From the NCBI GenBank assembly GCA_040880365.1, contig JBBDIO010000057.1, positions 1-7,500 on the forward strand: a DNA stretch of 7,500 nt, read 5' to 3'. This document shows, piece after piece, positions 1 to 6,513 of the stretch. Source of the stretch: JBBDIO01 sp040880365. Lineage in GTDB: Bacteria; Chloroflexota; Anaerolineae; Caldilineales; Caldilineaceae. The notes under the pieces are model-generated. The model did not search any database. It saw nothing but the letters and a program-made list of their open reading frames with translations, and was not told the origin of the DNA. The stretch's first letter is position 1; each line of letters opens with the position of its first letter. A program made the translations under genes and the position numbers.

Positions 1-6
1 GAGAAT

Positions 7-26
7 GTCACCGCAGGAGCGGTGAC
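7..26 (-). terminator. 8-bp perfect hairpin, possible operon terminator
   Basis: A perfect inverted repeat has arms GTCACCGC (7-14) and GCGGTGAC (19-26) and a 4-nt loop (AGGA on the plus strand). It begins about 93 nt after the stop of the chaperone gene in the direction of leftward transcription, a natural place for an intrinsic terminator. Only six bases remain beyond it (ATTCTC on the minus strand), so a T-run cannot be confirmed. It could instead be a repeat element or belong to a gene left of the window. Confidence 0.35.
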
Positions 27-96
27 CTACCTAACCGTCAAATAACGTCTTACTTAGCGGGCTGGTGGGGCGCGGATGACTGCACTGTGCGCCTAC

Positions 97-122
97 GCTG
101 TGTCTCTATGCTGTGTCTCTAT
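97..122. repeat. 13-bp perfect tandem duplication
   Basis: GCTGTGTCTCTAT occurs twice back to back (97-109 and 110-122). The right-hand copy covers the chaperone's TAG stop codon (119-121). It looks like a recent slippage duplication just 3' of the gene; nothing in it indicates a function, and the protein end is unaffected because the stop lies in the first copy met by the ribosome. Confidence 0.85.
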
Positions 123-1159
123 GTAGTGGCGACCTGGTGTAGCATGTTTTCGATGAGGGTGCGCGTGGCTTGTATGCGGGCGCGCCAGGGCTGGATATAG
201 GGGACGAGTGGCGAGTGTTGCAAGGCCAGCGTGGCATAGCCGTCATCCCACTGTTGGGCATGTGTCGCAAGCTGATGCAGCAGGGCCGGCAGTTCGGCAA
301 GGGGGATGGTCTGGAGTAGCGTTTCCAGCTGGCGGCGGCGTCCGCCAAATCCGGCTGCGATGCCAAAGTGGTGTCCCAGGCGTTGGAGATCGACCGGGGA
401 AAGATAGAAACCGGCCTGTTGGGGGCGGCAAAGAAAGCCGGCAATCGTGCGCGTACCCGCAGTGGATAGATCGGGTAGGTCGGGCGGCAGCAGCCAGGGG
501 ATGCTCGGCAGGGTCTCCGGCGCGGGTACGGCAGTGACATCTGCGGGCGGCGTGAGGGCTTCCCCATGATTGGCCCAGTGATCGGTGAGCGCTGTGCCCA
601 GCAATTCGCCCACTGCGGCGTAGAAATCGTCACGGCTTTGGTGCAGCGCGTGGGTCAGGGGTGGCAGCCAGGGCAGCAGGAAATTTTCCAGCAAGTGGCG
701 TTGCAGCGTTTGGGTTTTGTGGGCAATGGGGGGCGCGTGATCCTGCCAGGCTTCGCTTTCGGCAGCGTTCAGGTGGGCCAAACAGCTCAGCAGATTGGCG
801 AGATGGTCATCGCCGCCGCTGTGCGGGTGTGTGCCATAGCCTGCTGTGGCATAGAACCGGGCCAGCGCCGCGGTAAAAGGCCCGCCCAACATGGCATCGG
901 GATTGAGAAACAGCCCGCCAAAAGGCGGAATCTGGTAGCCCAGAATTGTTTCATAGTGGGCGGCGCGGGCGCGGTCGCTGGTGGGGAGGGCGGCATAGGC
1001 GGCTTGCAGAGGCGGCCATGCCGCCAGCAGGGGCGCGCGGTCCGCGGTCATGGGCGCGCCGGTCAGGTGCGCCAGCAGGGTGTAGAGCCGGGCGCGGCCA
1101 TCGGCGAGCTGCGCCGCGTCCAGCGCATCCCCGGTGCTGGGCTGCGTTTCAGTCGCCAT
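119..1159 (-). CDS. TorD/DmsD-family molybdoenzyme maturation chaperone with C-terminal extension
   Basis: Inferred role: cytoplasmic chaperone that binds the apo-form of the adjacent molybdoenzyme and assists bisPGD cofactor insertion. The 346-residue product shows TorD-family marks in order: an N-terminal helix with ARLYTLLAHL (23-32), the conserved helix DDHLANLLSCLAHL (117-130, the place of the family DHxxxEL/xxMAxL motif), then HLLENFLLPWLPPL (155-168) and DDFYAAVGELLGTAL (177-191), matching the family pattern of an H-L-x-x-W-x-P helix followed by FYxxLAxLL. Family members are usually about 180-250 residues; here roughly residues 205-346 are additional, Pro-rich at first (203-230) and then helix-like with PWLLPPDLPDLS, RRRQLETLL and PALLHQLATHAQQW. 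I chose the ATG at 1159 because it precedes the family N-terminus directly; it overlaps the 3' end of the catalytic-subunit gene by 11 bp. No clear Shine-Dalgarno precedes it, so translational coupling is likely. An upstream in-frame ATG at 1261 would add 34 low-complexity residues and a 113-bp overlap, and is less likely. The partner is inferred from the operon. Confidence 0.85.
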   Translation of the reverse strand: MATETQPSTGDALDAAQLADGRARLYTLLAHLTGAPMTADRAPLLAAWPPLQAAYAALPTSDRARAAHYETILGYQIPPFGGLFLNPDAMLGGPFTAALARFYATAGYGTHPHSGGDDHLANLLSCLAHLNAAESEAWQDHAPPIAHKTQTLQRHLLENFLLPWLPPLTHALHQSRDDFYAAVGELLGTALTDHWANHGEALTPPADVTAVPAPETLPSIPWLLPPDLPDLSTAGTRTIAGFLCRPQQAGFYLSPVDLQRLGHHFGIAAGFGGRRRQLETLLQTIPLAELPALLHQLATHAQQWDDGYATLALQHSPLVPYIQPWRARIQATRTLIENMLHQVATT

Positions 1160-4100
1160 CTTGTGTAGAAGGGTGGGGTATAGGCTGGGGTGTGGGCAGG
1201 CGATAGCTGGCGGGCGTGGGCTTGAGTGGACGCTTGAGCCAGCCGGGGCGGCGAGTGCCATCGGGGCTGACCTGCGGCGCGGGACGCGCCAGGGCCAACC
1301 AGCGCCGGTAGACCGCCATCGATTGCTCTACATTGACCCAGACGTCACCGTGATTTTCGCCGGGCTGGGCCTTGCGCACATTCACCGCTTTTTGCAGCCA
1401 GCAATGCGCGCCGCTGACCGGATCGGGATGCACGGCGTGGGTCAGATTCTGATGCACGCCCACATCGCTCCACCAGATGCGACTGGTATCGGGATCGTAG
1501 CTCTGCCAGGCTTTGGTGGCGTGCGCGTCGCCAGGGTCCAGCGTCAGTTCATGGCGTCCGTGTCCATCTTCGCGCAGGGTTGCCAGGTTGGACATGCCGC
1601 GACTCACGCCCTGGGCCACATCGAGACGCCAACGCCCCAGGTGGTGGCTCACCGCGAGGATGCCGGGTTTGATGGCTTCGGTGACCCAGACGCTATCCAC
1701 AAAGAAGCCGATTTCGGTTTCGACGCGCAGCAGGTCGCCGGTGATCACGCCCAGGCGCGTGGCGTCGCTGGGATGCATCCAGATGGGGTTTTTGTGGCTG
1801 ATTTCATAGAGCCATTTGGCGTTGGCGCTGCGCGTGTGGATGAGCGTGGGCAGGCGAAAATTGGGCAGCAAGACCATCTCCCCGTTGGCGCGGTCGATTG
1901 CGTCGGGATGCACATGGCTGCGCAGGGGCCAGGGGATCACATAGTCGCGTTCGGGCCATCCCCACGCGGCCAGCGTGGGGCTATAAAATTCCAGCTTGCG
2001 GCTGGGCGTATCAAATCCCGCGCGCACCACGCCATCTACCAACACGCCGACCAGCTTGTCGGCGTGCCACACGCGCGCATCCCCATCCACGCGCCACGCG
2101 TCATTCTCGCCAGGTGCACCGTTTTGGTCAGGTACGCCATTGCTGCCAGTGCGCTCCGTGGTGTGGGCGGTTGGCGTATCGGGTTGGGTGGGGTGTGCGT
2201 GCAAAGGGGGTGCGGCGATCTCCTTTGCGAAGGGTGTGTAGTTTTCGCGGGTAATTTCGAATGCGCCAAATTTGCGCATATAGTCCAGGGGCGAGAGTCC
2301 GGCTTGCGCGGCGGCGGCGGGCAGACCGGGCACGCTGTTTTCGAAGATCCAGCGGTAATATTCGGCAACGGTCAGCGTTGCGTCGGGGCGATAGGGGCTT
2401 TCGAACCAGCGCCGAATGCCGAGACTGCCGTCGGGGTCCATGTGCAGTGAAAGCTCGATCCAGAATTCGTTTTCTTCCCACACTTCGCCGGGGTTGGCTT
2501 CGTAGGTGTAGCGCACGGGCATACCCAGATTTTCCATGGCGACCCGGCGCACGGGCTGGCGGAAGGCGATCCACTGCCCGGCGTGAGTCTCCTGGCTCAT
2601 GAGGTCGTGACGTTCGCCCGCGTGGCCCATCGGCAGCACATAATCGGCAAACCAGGCCGTTTCGTTCCAGGTGGGCGTGAGTGCGATATGGCACTTGACT
2701 TTGTTTTCATCGCGCAGGGCGCGCAACCACATAAAGCCATCGGGATTGATCCACATGGGGTTGTAGACACGGGTGAAATAGACATCGATCTCGCCCCGTT
2801 CTTCTTCCAGAAAGTGGGGCAGGAGGAAGCTCATTTCATAGTGCGCCAGGGGCCATTCCAGCGGCAATTGAAGCTCGTTCCACGCTTCGAAAGCGGGCGG
2901 CGCGGCGTGGGGTTTGGGCACAAATTTGTTCCATTCGTTGCCCGCGGTGCCGCCCGGCGTGCCCACACTGCCGGTGAGCACGTTGAGGAAAAAGAGCGCA
3001 CGCGCCACTTGCCAGCCGCCCAGATTGCCGATGCTGGCTGCGCGCCAGGTATGCGCGGCCAATTTGCCTTCGCACTCGGCAATGTAGCGGGCACTGGCGA
3101 CGATCCGTGCTTCGGGTACCTGCGCTTCGGCGGCGGCTTTGGCAAAGGTGAAGGGCGCATAGAGGGATTTGAGCGCGCGGTCGAAGAGGGCAAAGTCCAG
3201 GCCGTCTGCTGAATCCGCAGCACAGGCTGCGGCGATCTCGGCTTGTAGCTCGGCGTCGTCGAGGGGCAGATGGCCTGCGCCAATCGCGGCCAGAGTGGCT
3301 TCCCAGTTGACCCAGCGGCGCACAAATTCCCGGTCATAGCAGTCGGTTTGCAGCAGATGGTTGGCAAAGGCAAGCAGGACGGTGGTTTCGCTGCCGGGCC
3401 AGGTGGGCAGCCAGACATCGCTCATGCTGGCGGTGTTGCTGAGGCGGGGATCCATGGTGATGAGCTTGGCCCCGGCCATTTTGCCTTCGATGATGCGCTG
3501 GGCGTGGGGGTTGAAATAGTGTCCGGTTTCCAGATGGCTGGAGATGAGCAGAATCACGCGGGCATTGGCGTGGTCGGGGCTGGGCCGGTCGAAGCCGCCC
3601 CAGAACGTATAGCCTGCGCGTGCGCCGCTGGAACAGATGTTGGTGTGGCTGTTGTGGGCATCGACACCCCAGGCCCCGATCACGCGATTCGTATAGCCGT
3701 CTTCGCCCGGTCGCCCCACATGGTACATGATGCCGTCGCGGCGGCGTTGGCGCGAGGCGCGCATTTTCGCGCCGATTTCTTCCAGCGCCTGCGCCCAGGT
3801 GATGCGTTCCCACTTGCCTTCGCCGCGCGCACCCACGCGTTTGAGCGGGTAGAGGATGCGTTCGGGATCGTAGACCTGGTTGAGGGTGGCGGGGCCTTTG
3901 GCACAGTTGCGTCCCCGGCTGCCGGGGTGGAGGGGATTACCTTCAAACTTCTTGATCTCCAGGCTGGTGCGATCCACATAGGCCAACAGCCCGCACGCGC
4001 TTTCGCAGTTGAAACAGACGGTCGGGATGAGCATATAGCGGCGCGCCACACGCTGGGGCCAGGCTTTGCCATCCCATTCTACCCAATCGTCCCAGAGTTC

Positions 4101-4337
4101 GACGGGCGGATATTGGCTCATGCGCCCGTCGGGATGCTCGACCGTCGTCATGGGCACTGTGGTCAGGGGCACAGCCTGGGGGACCGGCTGGGGGCGCGCG
4201 TCGGTTGTGCCAAACCGGGGCAACGCTTGCCCTGCCACATTGGTGGGTCCGGTAGGGGGTGGTGGGGGCGGCGCAGGTGCATCGAGCTGCAAGAGGGCAC
4301 GAAACAGATGGGTAAGTTTAGACGGTTTTGGGGACAT
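1149..4337 (-). CDS. Molybdopterin (Mo/W-bisPGD) oxidoreductase catalytic subunit, DMSO reductase superfamily
   Basis: Catalytic subunit of a CISM-type complex, 1062 residues, which is large for the superfamily. After a Pro-rich N-terminus (PPPPPP at 23-28), the [4Fe-4S] site is C108-x2-C111-x3-C115-x29-C145. The segment HTNICSSGARAGY (231-243) resembles the NapA/NasA-type N-x-x-C-x-S-S region, so C235 is the inferred Mo/W ligand. Other cofactor-domain marks are LLISSHLETGHYFNPH (263-278), KLITMDPRLSNTA (291-303), LTGSVGTPGGTAGNEW (454-469), and YNPMWINPD (525-533) followed by TPTWNETAWFADYVLPM (554-570). The C-terminal dinucleotide-binding domain shows KNPIWMHPSDATRLGVITGD (849-868) and HHLGRW (898-903). 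A linker rich in Pro, Thr, Asn and Gly (about 708-748) interrupts the domains. No twin-arginine signal is visible. The ATG at 4337 is preceded by AGGAA five bases away; an earlier ATG (4385) would add 16 residues and has less support. The substrate is unknown: polysulfide, thiosulfate, tetrathionate, sulfite, nitrate or arsenic species are all possible. Confidence 0.93.
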   Translation of the reverse strand: MSPKPSKLTHLFRALLQLDAPAPPPPPPTGPTNVAGQALPRFGTTDARPQPVPQAVPLTTVPMTTVEHPDGRMSQYPPVELWDDWVEWDGKAWPQRVARRYMLIPTVCFNCESACGLLAYVDRTSLEIKKFEGNPLHPGSRGRNCAKGPATLNQVYDPERILYPLKRVGARGEGKWERITWAQALEEIGAKMRASRQRRRDGIMYHVGRPGEDGYTNRVIGAWGVDAHNSHTNICSSGARAGYTFWGGFDRPSPDHANARVILLISSHLETGHYFNPHAQRIIEGKMAGAKLITMDPRLSNTASMSDVWLPTWPGSETTVLLAFANHLLQTDCYDREFVRRWVNWEATLAAIGAGHLPLDDAELQAEIAAACAADSADGLDFALFDRALKSLYAPFTFAKAAAEAQVPEARIVASARYIAECEGKLAAHTWRAASIGNLGGWQVARALFFLNVLTGSVGTPGGTAGNEWNKFVPKPHAAPPAFEAWNELQLPLEWPLAHYEMSFLLPHFLEEERGEIDVYFTRVYNPMWINPDGFMWLRALRDENKVKCHIALTPTWNETAWFADYVLPMGHAGERHDLMSQETHAGQWIAFRQPVRRVAMENLGMPVRYTYEANPGEVWEENEFWIELSLHMDPDGSLGIRRWFESPYRPDATLTVAEYYRWIFENSVPGLPAAAAQAGLSPLDYMRKFGAFEITRENYTPFAKEIAAPPLHAHPTQPDTPTAHTTERTGSNGVPDQNGAPGENDAWRVDGDARVWHADKLVGVLVDGVVRAGFDTPSRKLEFYSPTLAAWGWPERDYVIPWPLRSHVHPDAIDRANGEMVLLPNFRLPTLIHTRSANAKWLYEISHKNPIWMHPSDATRLGVITGDLLRVETEIGFFVDSVWVTEAIKPGILAVSHHLGRWRLDVAQGVSRGMSNLATLREDGHGRHELTLDPGDAHATKAWQSYDPDTSRIWWSDVGVHQNLTHAVHPDPVSGAHCWLQKAVNVRKAQPGENHGDVWVNVEQSMAVYRRWLALARPAPQVSPDGTRRPGWLKRPLKPTPASYRLPTPQPIPHPSTQDGD

Positions 4338-4341
4338 GACG

Positions 4342-4346
4342 TTCCT
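4342..4346 (-). promoter_or_regulatory. Ribosome binding site deciding the catalytic-subunit start
   Basis: The minus strand reads AGGAACGTC-ATG: AGGA lies five bases before the ATG at 4337. This favours that start over the in-frame ATG at 4385. Confidence 0.6.
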
Positions 4347-4411
4347 GGTTGGTTTTCTGGGGTGTCTGGAGCATCTGTAATGCACGCCTGTGCGACGAGC
4401 GTGTGAACTGT

Positions 4412-6064
4412 TTATGAATTGGGGATGCGTTGGGGCGCGAGCACATAGACATATTCATAGGCGAAAAGCCCGCCCAGCGCCAAAACGCCCGCGAGCGCGC
4501 CGGCGGGTAGCCAGCCCGTGAGCAAGAGCAGCGCGGGCACAATGTGGCCCATCCCCACGACGAAGCGCCGAAAAAAGGGCGCATATTCGCCCTGCAGGAT
4601 CATTTTCGCAGCGCGGTTTGCGCCTTCGGATGCATGGGCCATGCCCAGCTCACTACCATAAATTGCCAGAAGATTGAGCGCCAGTCCGCTGCCCAGCCCC
4701 CAGATACCCAGGGTGTGCAAAAAGGGTGGCAAAGCCCAGAACAGCCCCAGCAGCAGGAGAAAGGCGCAACCCGCCATGATGGCCTGAATCAGCAAATGCA
4801 CGGGCAGCAGGCTGCTCTGCCAAAGGTCGCGGCCTTCGGCCTGCCCAAACAGATAGGCTGTATAGATGGCAGTGCCCACAGCCAGGGGCGCGCCAAGAAT
4901 CCCCGTGAACAGGCGCAGTCCGGGCATGAGTCCTGCCCCCAACCAGCCCCACGCCACGGCGACTTCGGCCACCCACCACAGCCCCACCAGGGCGCTAAAG
5001 CCCAGCAGAATAAACGCGCCGCGCGTCAGCCAGCTCCACCATTGCGGGCGCAAGAGAATGTAGTGAAATCGTTCGGGGCGCTCCAGATCCAGAACGAGCA
5101 GACCTGCGGTGAGCGCAAGCCCCAGCAGGATAAAAAAGCCGCCGACGCGCGCCAGTGTAGCGTGGGCAGGTTCGGCAAAGTTCAGTTGTCCAAGCCCAAA
5201 GAGGGCCGCCAGCAAGAGAAACAGGCCGCTCGCAATGGCTTTGGAGACCAGATAGGCGGGCACAGGCCAATCCCAGGGCATGGTGTGCTGGGCATTATAG
5301 GCGACCTGTACCATTTGCTCTGCCATCATTTGTTCGGCCATGCGCCCCGTGCCCAGCCCGGAACCGATGTGAATGGCATCGGGCGTGGGCTGGGGATGCG
5401 TCCGCGACGGGTTATCTCCTGCGGCGGCCTGGCCCACGGGCAGACTGGCGTGCAGCGGGATCACGTCTGCCCAGAGCATACTCACCTCTGGGCGGGGGGC
5501 GGCGGTGGGACGCAGCGCAACATCGTTGCCTTCGATATAGAAAAGTTTGGGGCGCGTGCCCTGTTCGGGTTTGCGCACGCTGACCGGATGCGCAGCGAGT
5601 GTGCGGCTGATTTCGCTGGCGGGGTCATCGAGATCGCCGGCGAGGATGGCATGTTCGGGGCAGACGACCACACAGGCAGGCTCCAGGCCAATATCGGTGC
5701 GGTGCGCGCAATAGTGACATTTGGCCGCGGTGTGGCTTTCGGGGTCGATGTAGATGGCGTCGTAGGGACACGCCTGCATACACGCTTTGCAGCCGATACA
5801 GGCCGCGCCGTCGAATTCTACAATGCCATCGGCGCGCTGATACATGGCAGCGGTGGGGCAAATGTGGACACAGGGCGGATTGGCACAGTGGTTGCAGCGG
5901 GTCACCTGAAAATCCCGACGTACATCGGGATAGGCGCCGCTTTCCACATATTTAACCCAGGTGCGATTGACGCCCAGGGGCACTTCGTTTTCCGATTTGC
6001 ACGCGGTGGAACACGCGTGACAGCCGATGCATTTGCGATTGTCGATGATGAAACCGTAGTTCAT
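4412..6064 (-). CDS. Fused four-[4Fe-4S] ferredoxin (PsrB/DmsB-like) and NrfD/PsrC-like membrane subunit
   Basis: Electron-transfer and membrane subunit of the molybdoenzyme complex in one 550-residue chain. Residues 1-150 are a PsrB/DmsB/HybA-type domain with sixteen cysteines in four groups (C12, 15, 18, 22; C57, 60, 65, 69; C89, 92, 95, 99; C116, 119, 131, 135), each group fitting the spacing for [4Fe-4S] binding. A Cys-free linker (about 160-260) contains a short duplicated AEQM. The NrfD part starts near WDWPVPAYLVSKAIASG (265-281) and has about eight hydrophobic helices (roughly 270-292, 303-327, 347-373, 387-407, 420-444, 453-470, 500-518, 520-542). NrfD/PsrC proteins exchange electrons with membrane quinones, so a quinol-linked respiratory role is inferred. 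In PsrABC and similar complexes these are separate proteins. I chose the ATG at 6064 (MNYGFIIDNRKCIGCHACS), the usual family N-terminus; a GTG at 6073 would add three residues. No strong Shine-Dalgarno is seen for either. The gene is first in the operon, 74 bp ahead of the catalytic gene. Confidence 0.93.
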   Translation of the reverse strand: MNYGFIIDNRKCIGCHACSTACKSENEVPLGVNRTWVKYVESGAYPDVRRDFQVTRCNHCANPPCVHICPTAAMYQRADGIVEFDGAACIGCKACMQACPYDAIYIDPESHTAAKCHYCAHRTDIGLEPACVVVCPEHAILAGDLDDPASEISRTLAAHPVSVRKPEQGTRPKLFYIEGNDVALRPTAAPRPEVSMLWADVIPLHASLPVGQAAAGDNPSRTHPQPTPDAIHIGSGLGTGRMAEQMMAEQMVQVAYNAQHTMPWDWPVPAYLVSKAIASGLFLLLAALFGLGQLNFAEPAHATLARVGGFFILLGLALTAGLLVLDLERPERFHYILLRPQWWSWLTRGAFILLGFSALVGLWWVAEVAVAWGWLGAGLMPGLRLFTGILGAPLAVGTAIYTAYLFGQAEGRDLWQSSLLPVHLLIQAIMAGCAFLLLLGLFWALPPFLHTLGIWGLGSGLALNLLAIYGSELGMAHASEGANRAAKMILQGEYAPFFRRFVVGMGHIVPALLLLTGWLPAGALAGVLALGGLFAYEYVYVLAPQRIPNS

Positions 6065-6117
6065 GCCATCCACGCTGTTTCTTGGTCGGTTGTTCGCTGC
6101 CGGTTGCCTGGCTTTTT

Positions 6118-6137
6118 TCGGATCAGTTCGGATCAGT
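6118..6137. repeat. Two 10-bp direct repeats TCGGATCAGT
   Basis: TCGGATCAGT is present at 6118-6127 and again at 6128-6137 without a gap; the base before the first copy continues the match to 11 bp. The 10-bp period is close to one helical turn, as expected for side-by-side binding of a regulator. It lies 53-73 bp upstream of the ATG at 6064, within the proposed leader. It may instead be a slippage duplication. Confidence 0.75.
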
Positions 6138-6235
6138 GTGGTATCGGGCCGTGTATTAACCCGTTACGGCATTGCATTGCCCCGTATAGCAAGATCACAT
6201 ACAGGGAGGCCCCCGGAGCGGTGTTTTTGCTTTTT

Positions 6236-6256
6236 GGAATTCATGGGTATGATTCC
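6236..6256. other. Imperfect hairpin in the operon leader
   Basis: GGAATTCAT (6236-6244) and ATGATTCC (6249-6256) can pair over eight base pairs with one bulged T and a GGGT loop on the plus strand (ACCC in the leader RNA). It is a modest stem, without a following T-run in the direction of operon transcription. Confidence 0.35.
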
Positions 6257-6268
6257 AGAGAGAGAAAG

Positions 6269-6288
6269 AACTATATGGGTGTATAGTT
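6269..6288. other. Perfect 7-bp dyad in the operon leader
   Basis: AACTATA (6269-6275) and TATAGTT (6282-6288) form a perfect inverted repeat with a 6-bp spacer. It could be an operator or an RNA hairpin about 45-65 nt downstream of the predicted leftward transcription start. The AT-rich composition makes chance occurrence plausible. Confidence 0.4.
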
Positions 6289-6300
6289 TATGTTTTTCGG

Positions 6301-6328
6301 CAGATTGATTACGACAGATTGGTTATGA
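6301..6328. repeat. Two 14-bp imperfect direct repeats
   Basis: CAGATTGATTACGA (6301-6314) is followed directly by CAGATTGGTTATGA (6315-6328), identical at 12 of 14 positions. The pair sits immediately downstream of the predicted start of leftward transcription (about 6334), beside the palindrome at 6336-6352, so it could be part of a regulator-binding region. Confidence 0.6.
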
Positions 6329-6335
6329 AGCGGTA

Positions 6336-6352
6336 GTCTGATTATATCAGAC
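6336..6352. promoter_or_regulatory. 17-bp perfect palindrome overlapping the -10, candidate operator
   Basis: GTCTGAT-TAT-ATCAGAC is a perfect 7+7 dyad with a 3-bp spacer. It completely covers the extended -10 element of the leftward promoter, the classic position for a repressor that blocks RNA polymerase. The half-site TGAT/ATCA resembles FNR/CRP half-sites, but the spacer is 3 rather than 4 bp, so I do not assign it to that family. Confidence 0.55.
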
Positions 6353-6369
6353 ACAATCGGGAAAGTCAT
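6341..6369 (-). promoter_or_regulatory. Leftward extended -10 promoter for the molybdoenzyme operon
   Basis: On the minus strand TATAAT (6346-6341) is preceded by TGA, giving the extended -10 TGATATAAT. A -35-like ATGACT (6369-6364, four of six matches to TTGACA) lies 17 bp upstream. The predicted start is near 6334, giving a leader of about 270 nt to the ATG at 6064. The -10 match is perfect and the spacing ideal, but it also lies in an AT-rich palindrome, so the match could be coincidental. Confidence 0.55.
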
Positions 6370-6491
6370 CTCGCCCAAAAACCCAAGCCCAGACGGTATC
6401 CTCTAATTTGTATCAGTTTTTCTCATTACGTCATTGTTCCACCGATAGATGATACATTTGACCCATCAATTCCGGCTTGCGTCTGGTTATT

Positions 6492-6513
6492 ATGGTAGCA
6501 ATGTTGCCACCAT
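6492..6513. other. 22-bp near-perfect dyad
   Basis: ATGGTAGCAA (6492-6501) and TTGCCACCAT (6504-6513) are inverted copies matching at 9 of 10 positions across a 2-bp centre. In minus-strand RNA the odd pair would be a G-U wobble. It lies in the half of the intergenic region nearer the nucleoside hydrolase gene; it could be a regulator site, but no promoter could be placed next to it. Confidence 0.4.

Noticed and set aside
1134..2450. 438-codon plus-strand open frame opposite the catalytic subunit
   Set aside because: It is antisense to well-conserved molybdopterin-binding sequence and has no recognisable domain.
3270..4406. 378-codon plus-strand open frame
   Set aside because: It is a shadow of the catalytic-subunit gene covering its [4Fe-4S] region; its translation is low-complexity Gly/Ala/His.
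4338..4411. Separate promoter or terminator in the 74-bp gap between the fused subunit gene and the catalytic gene
   Set aside because: Only a weak 5-bp CACGC/GCGTG pairing without a T-run is seen, and no promoter pair; the genes are best read as one operon.
4544..6286. 580-codon open frame on the plus strand opposite the FeS/NrfD gene
   Set aside because: It lies antisense to a gene with sixteen correctly spaced cysteines and clear membrane helices. Its own translation is Gly/Gln/His/Ala-rich without recognisable motifs, as expected for the complementary frame of GC-rich coding DNA.
6065..6334. Moco or other known riboswitch in the operon leader
   Set aside because: The location would suit it, but I cannot match the conserved core of any known riboswitch by eye.
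6336..6352. FNR/CRP binding site
   Set aside because: The TGAT/ATCA half-sites are similar, but the spacer is 3 bp instead of the required 4 and the outer TT/AA bases are absent, so only a generic operator is proposed.
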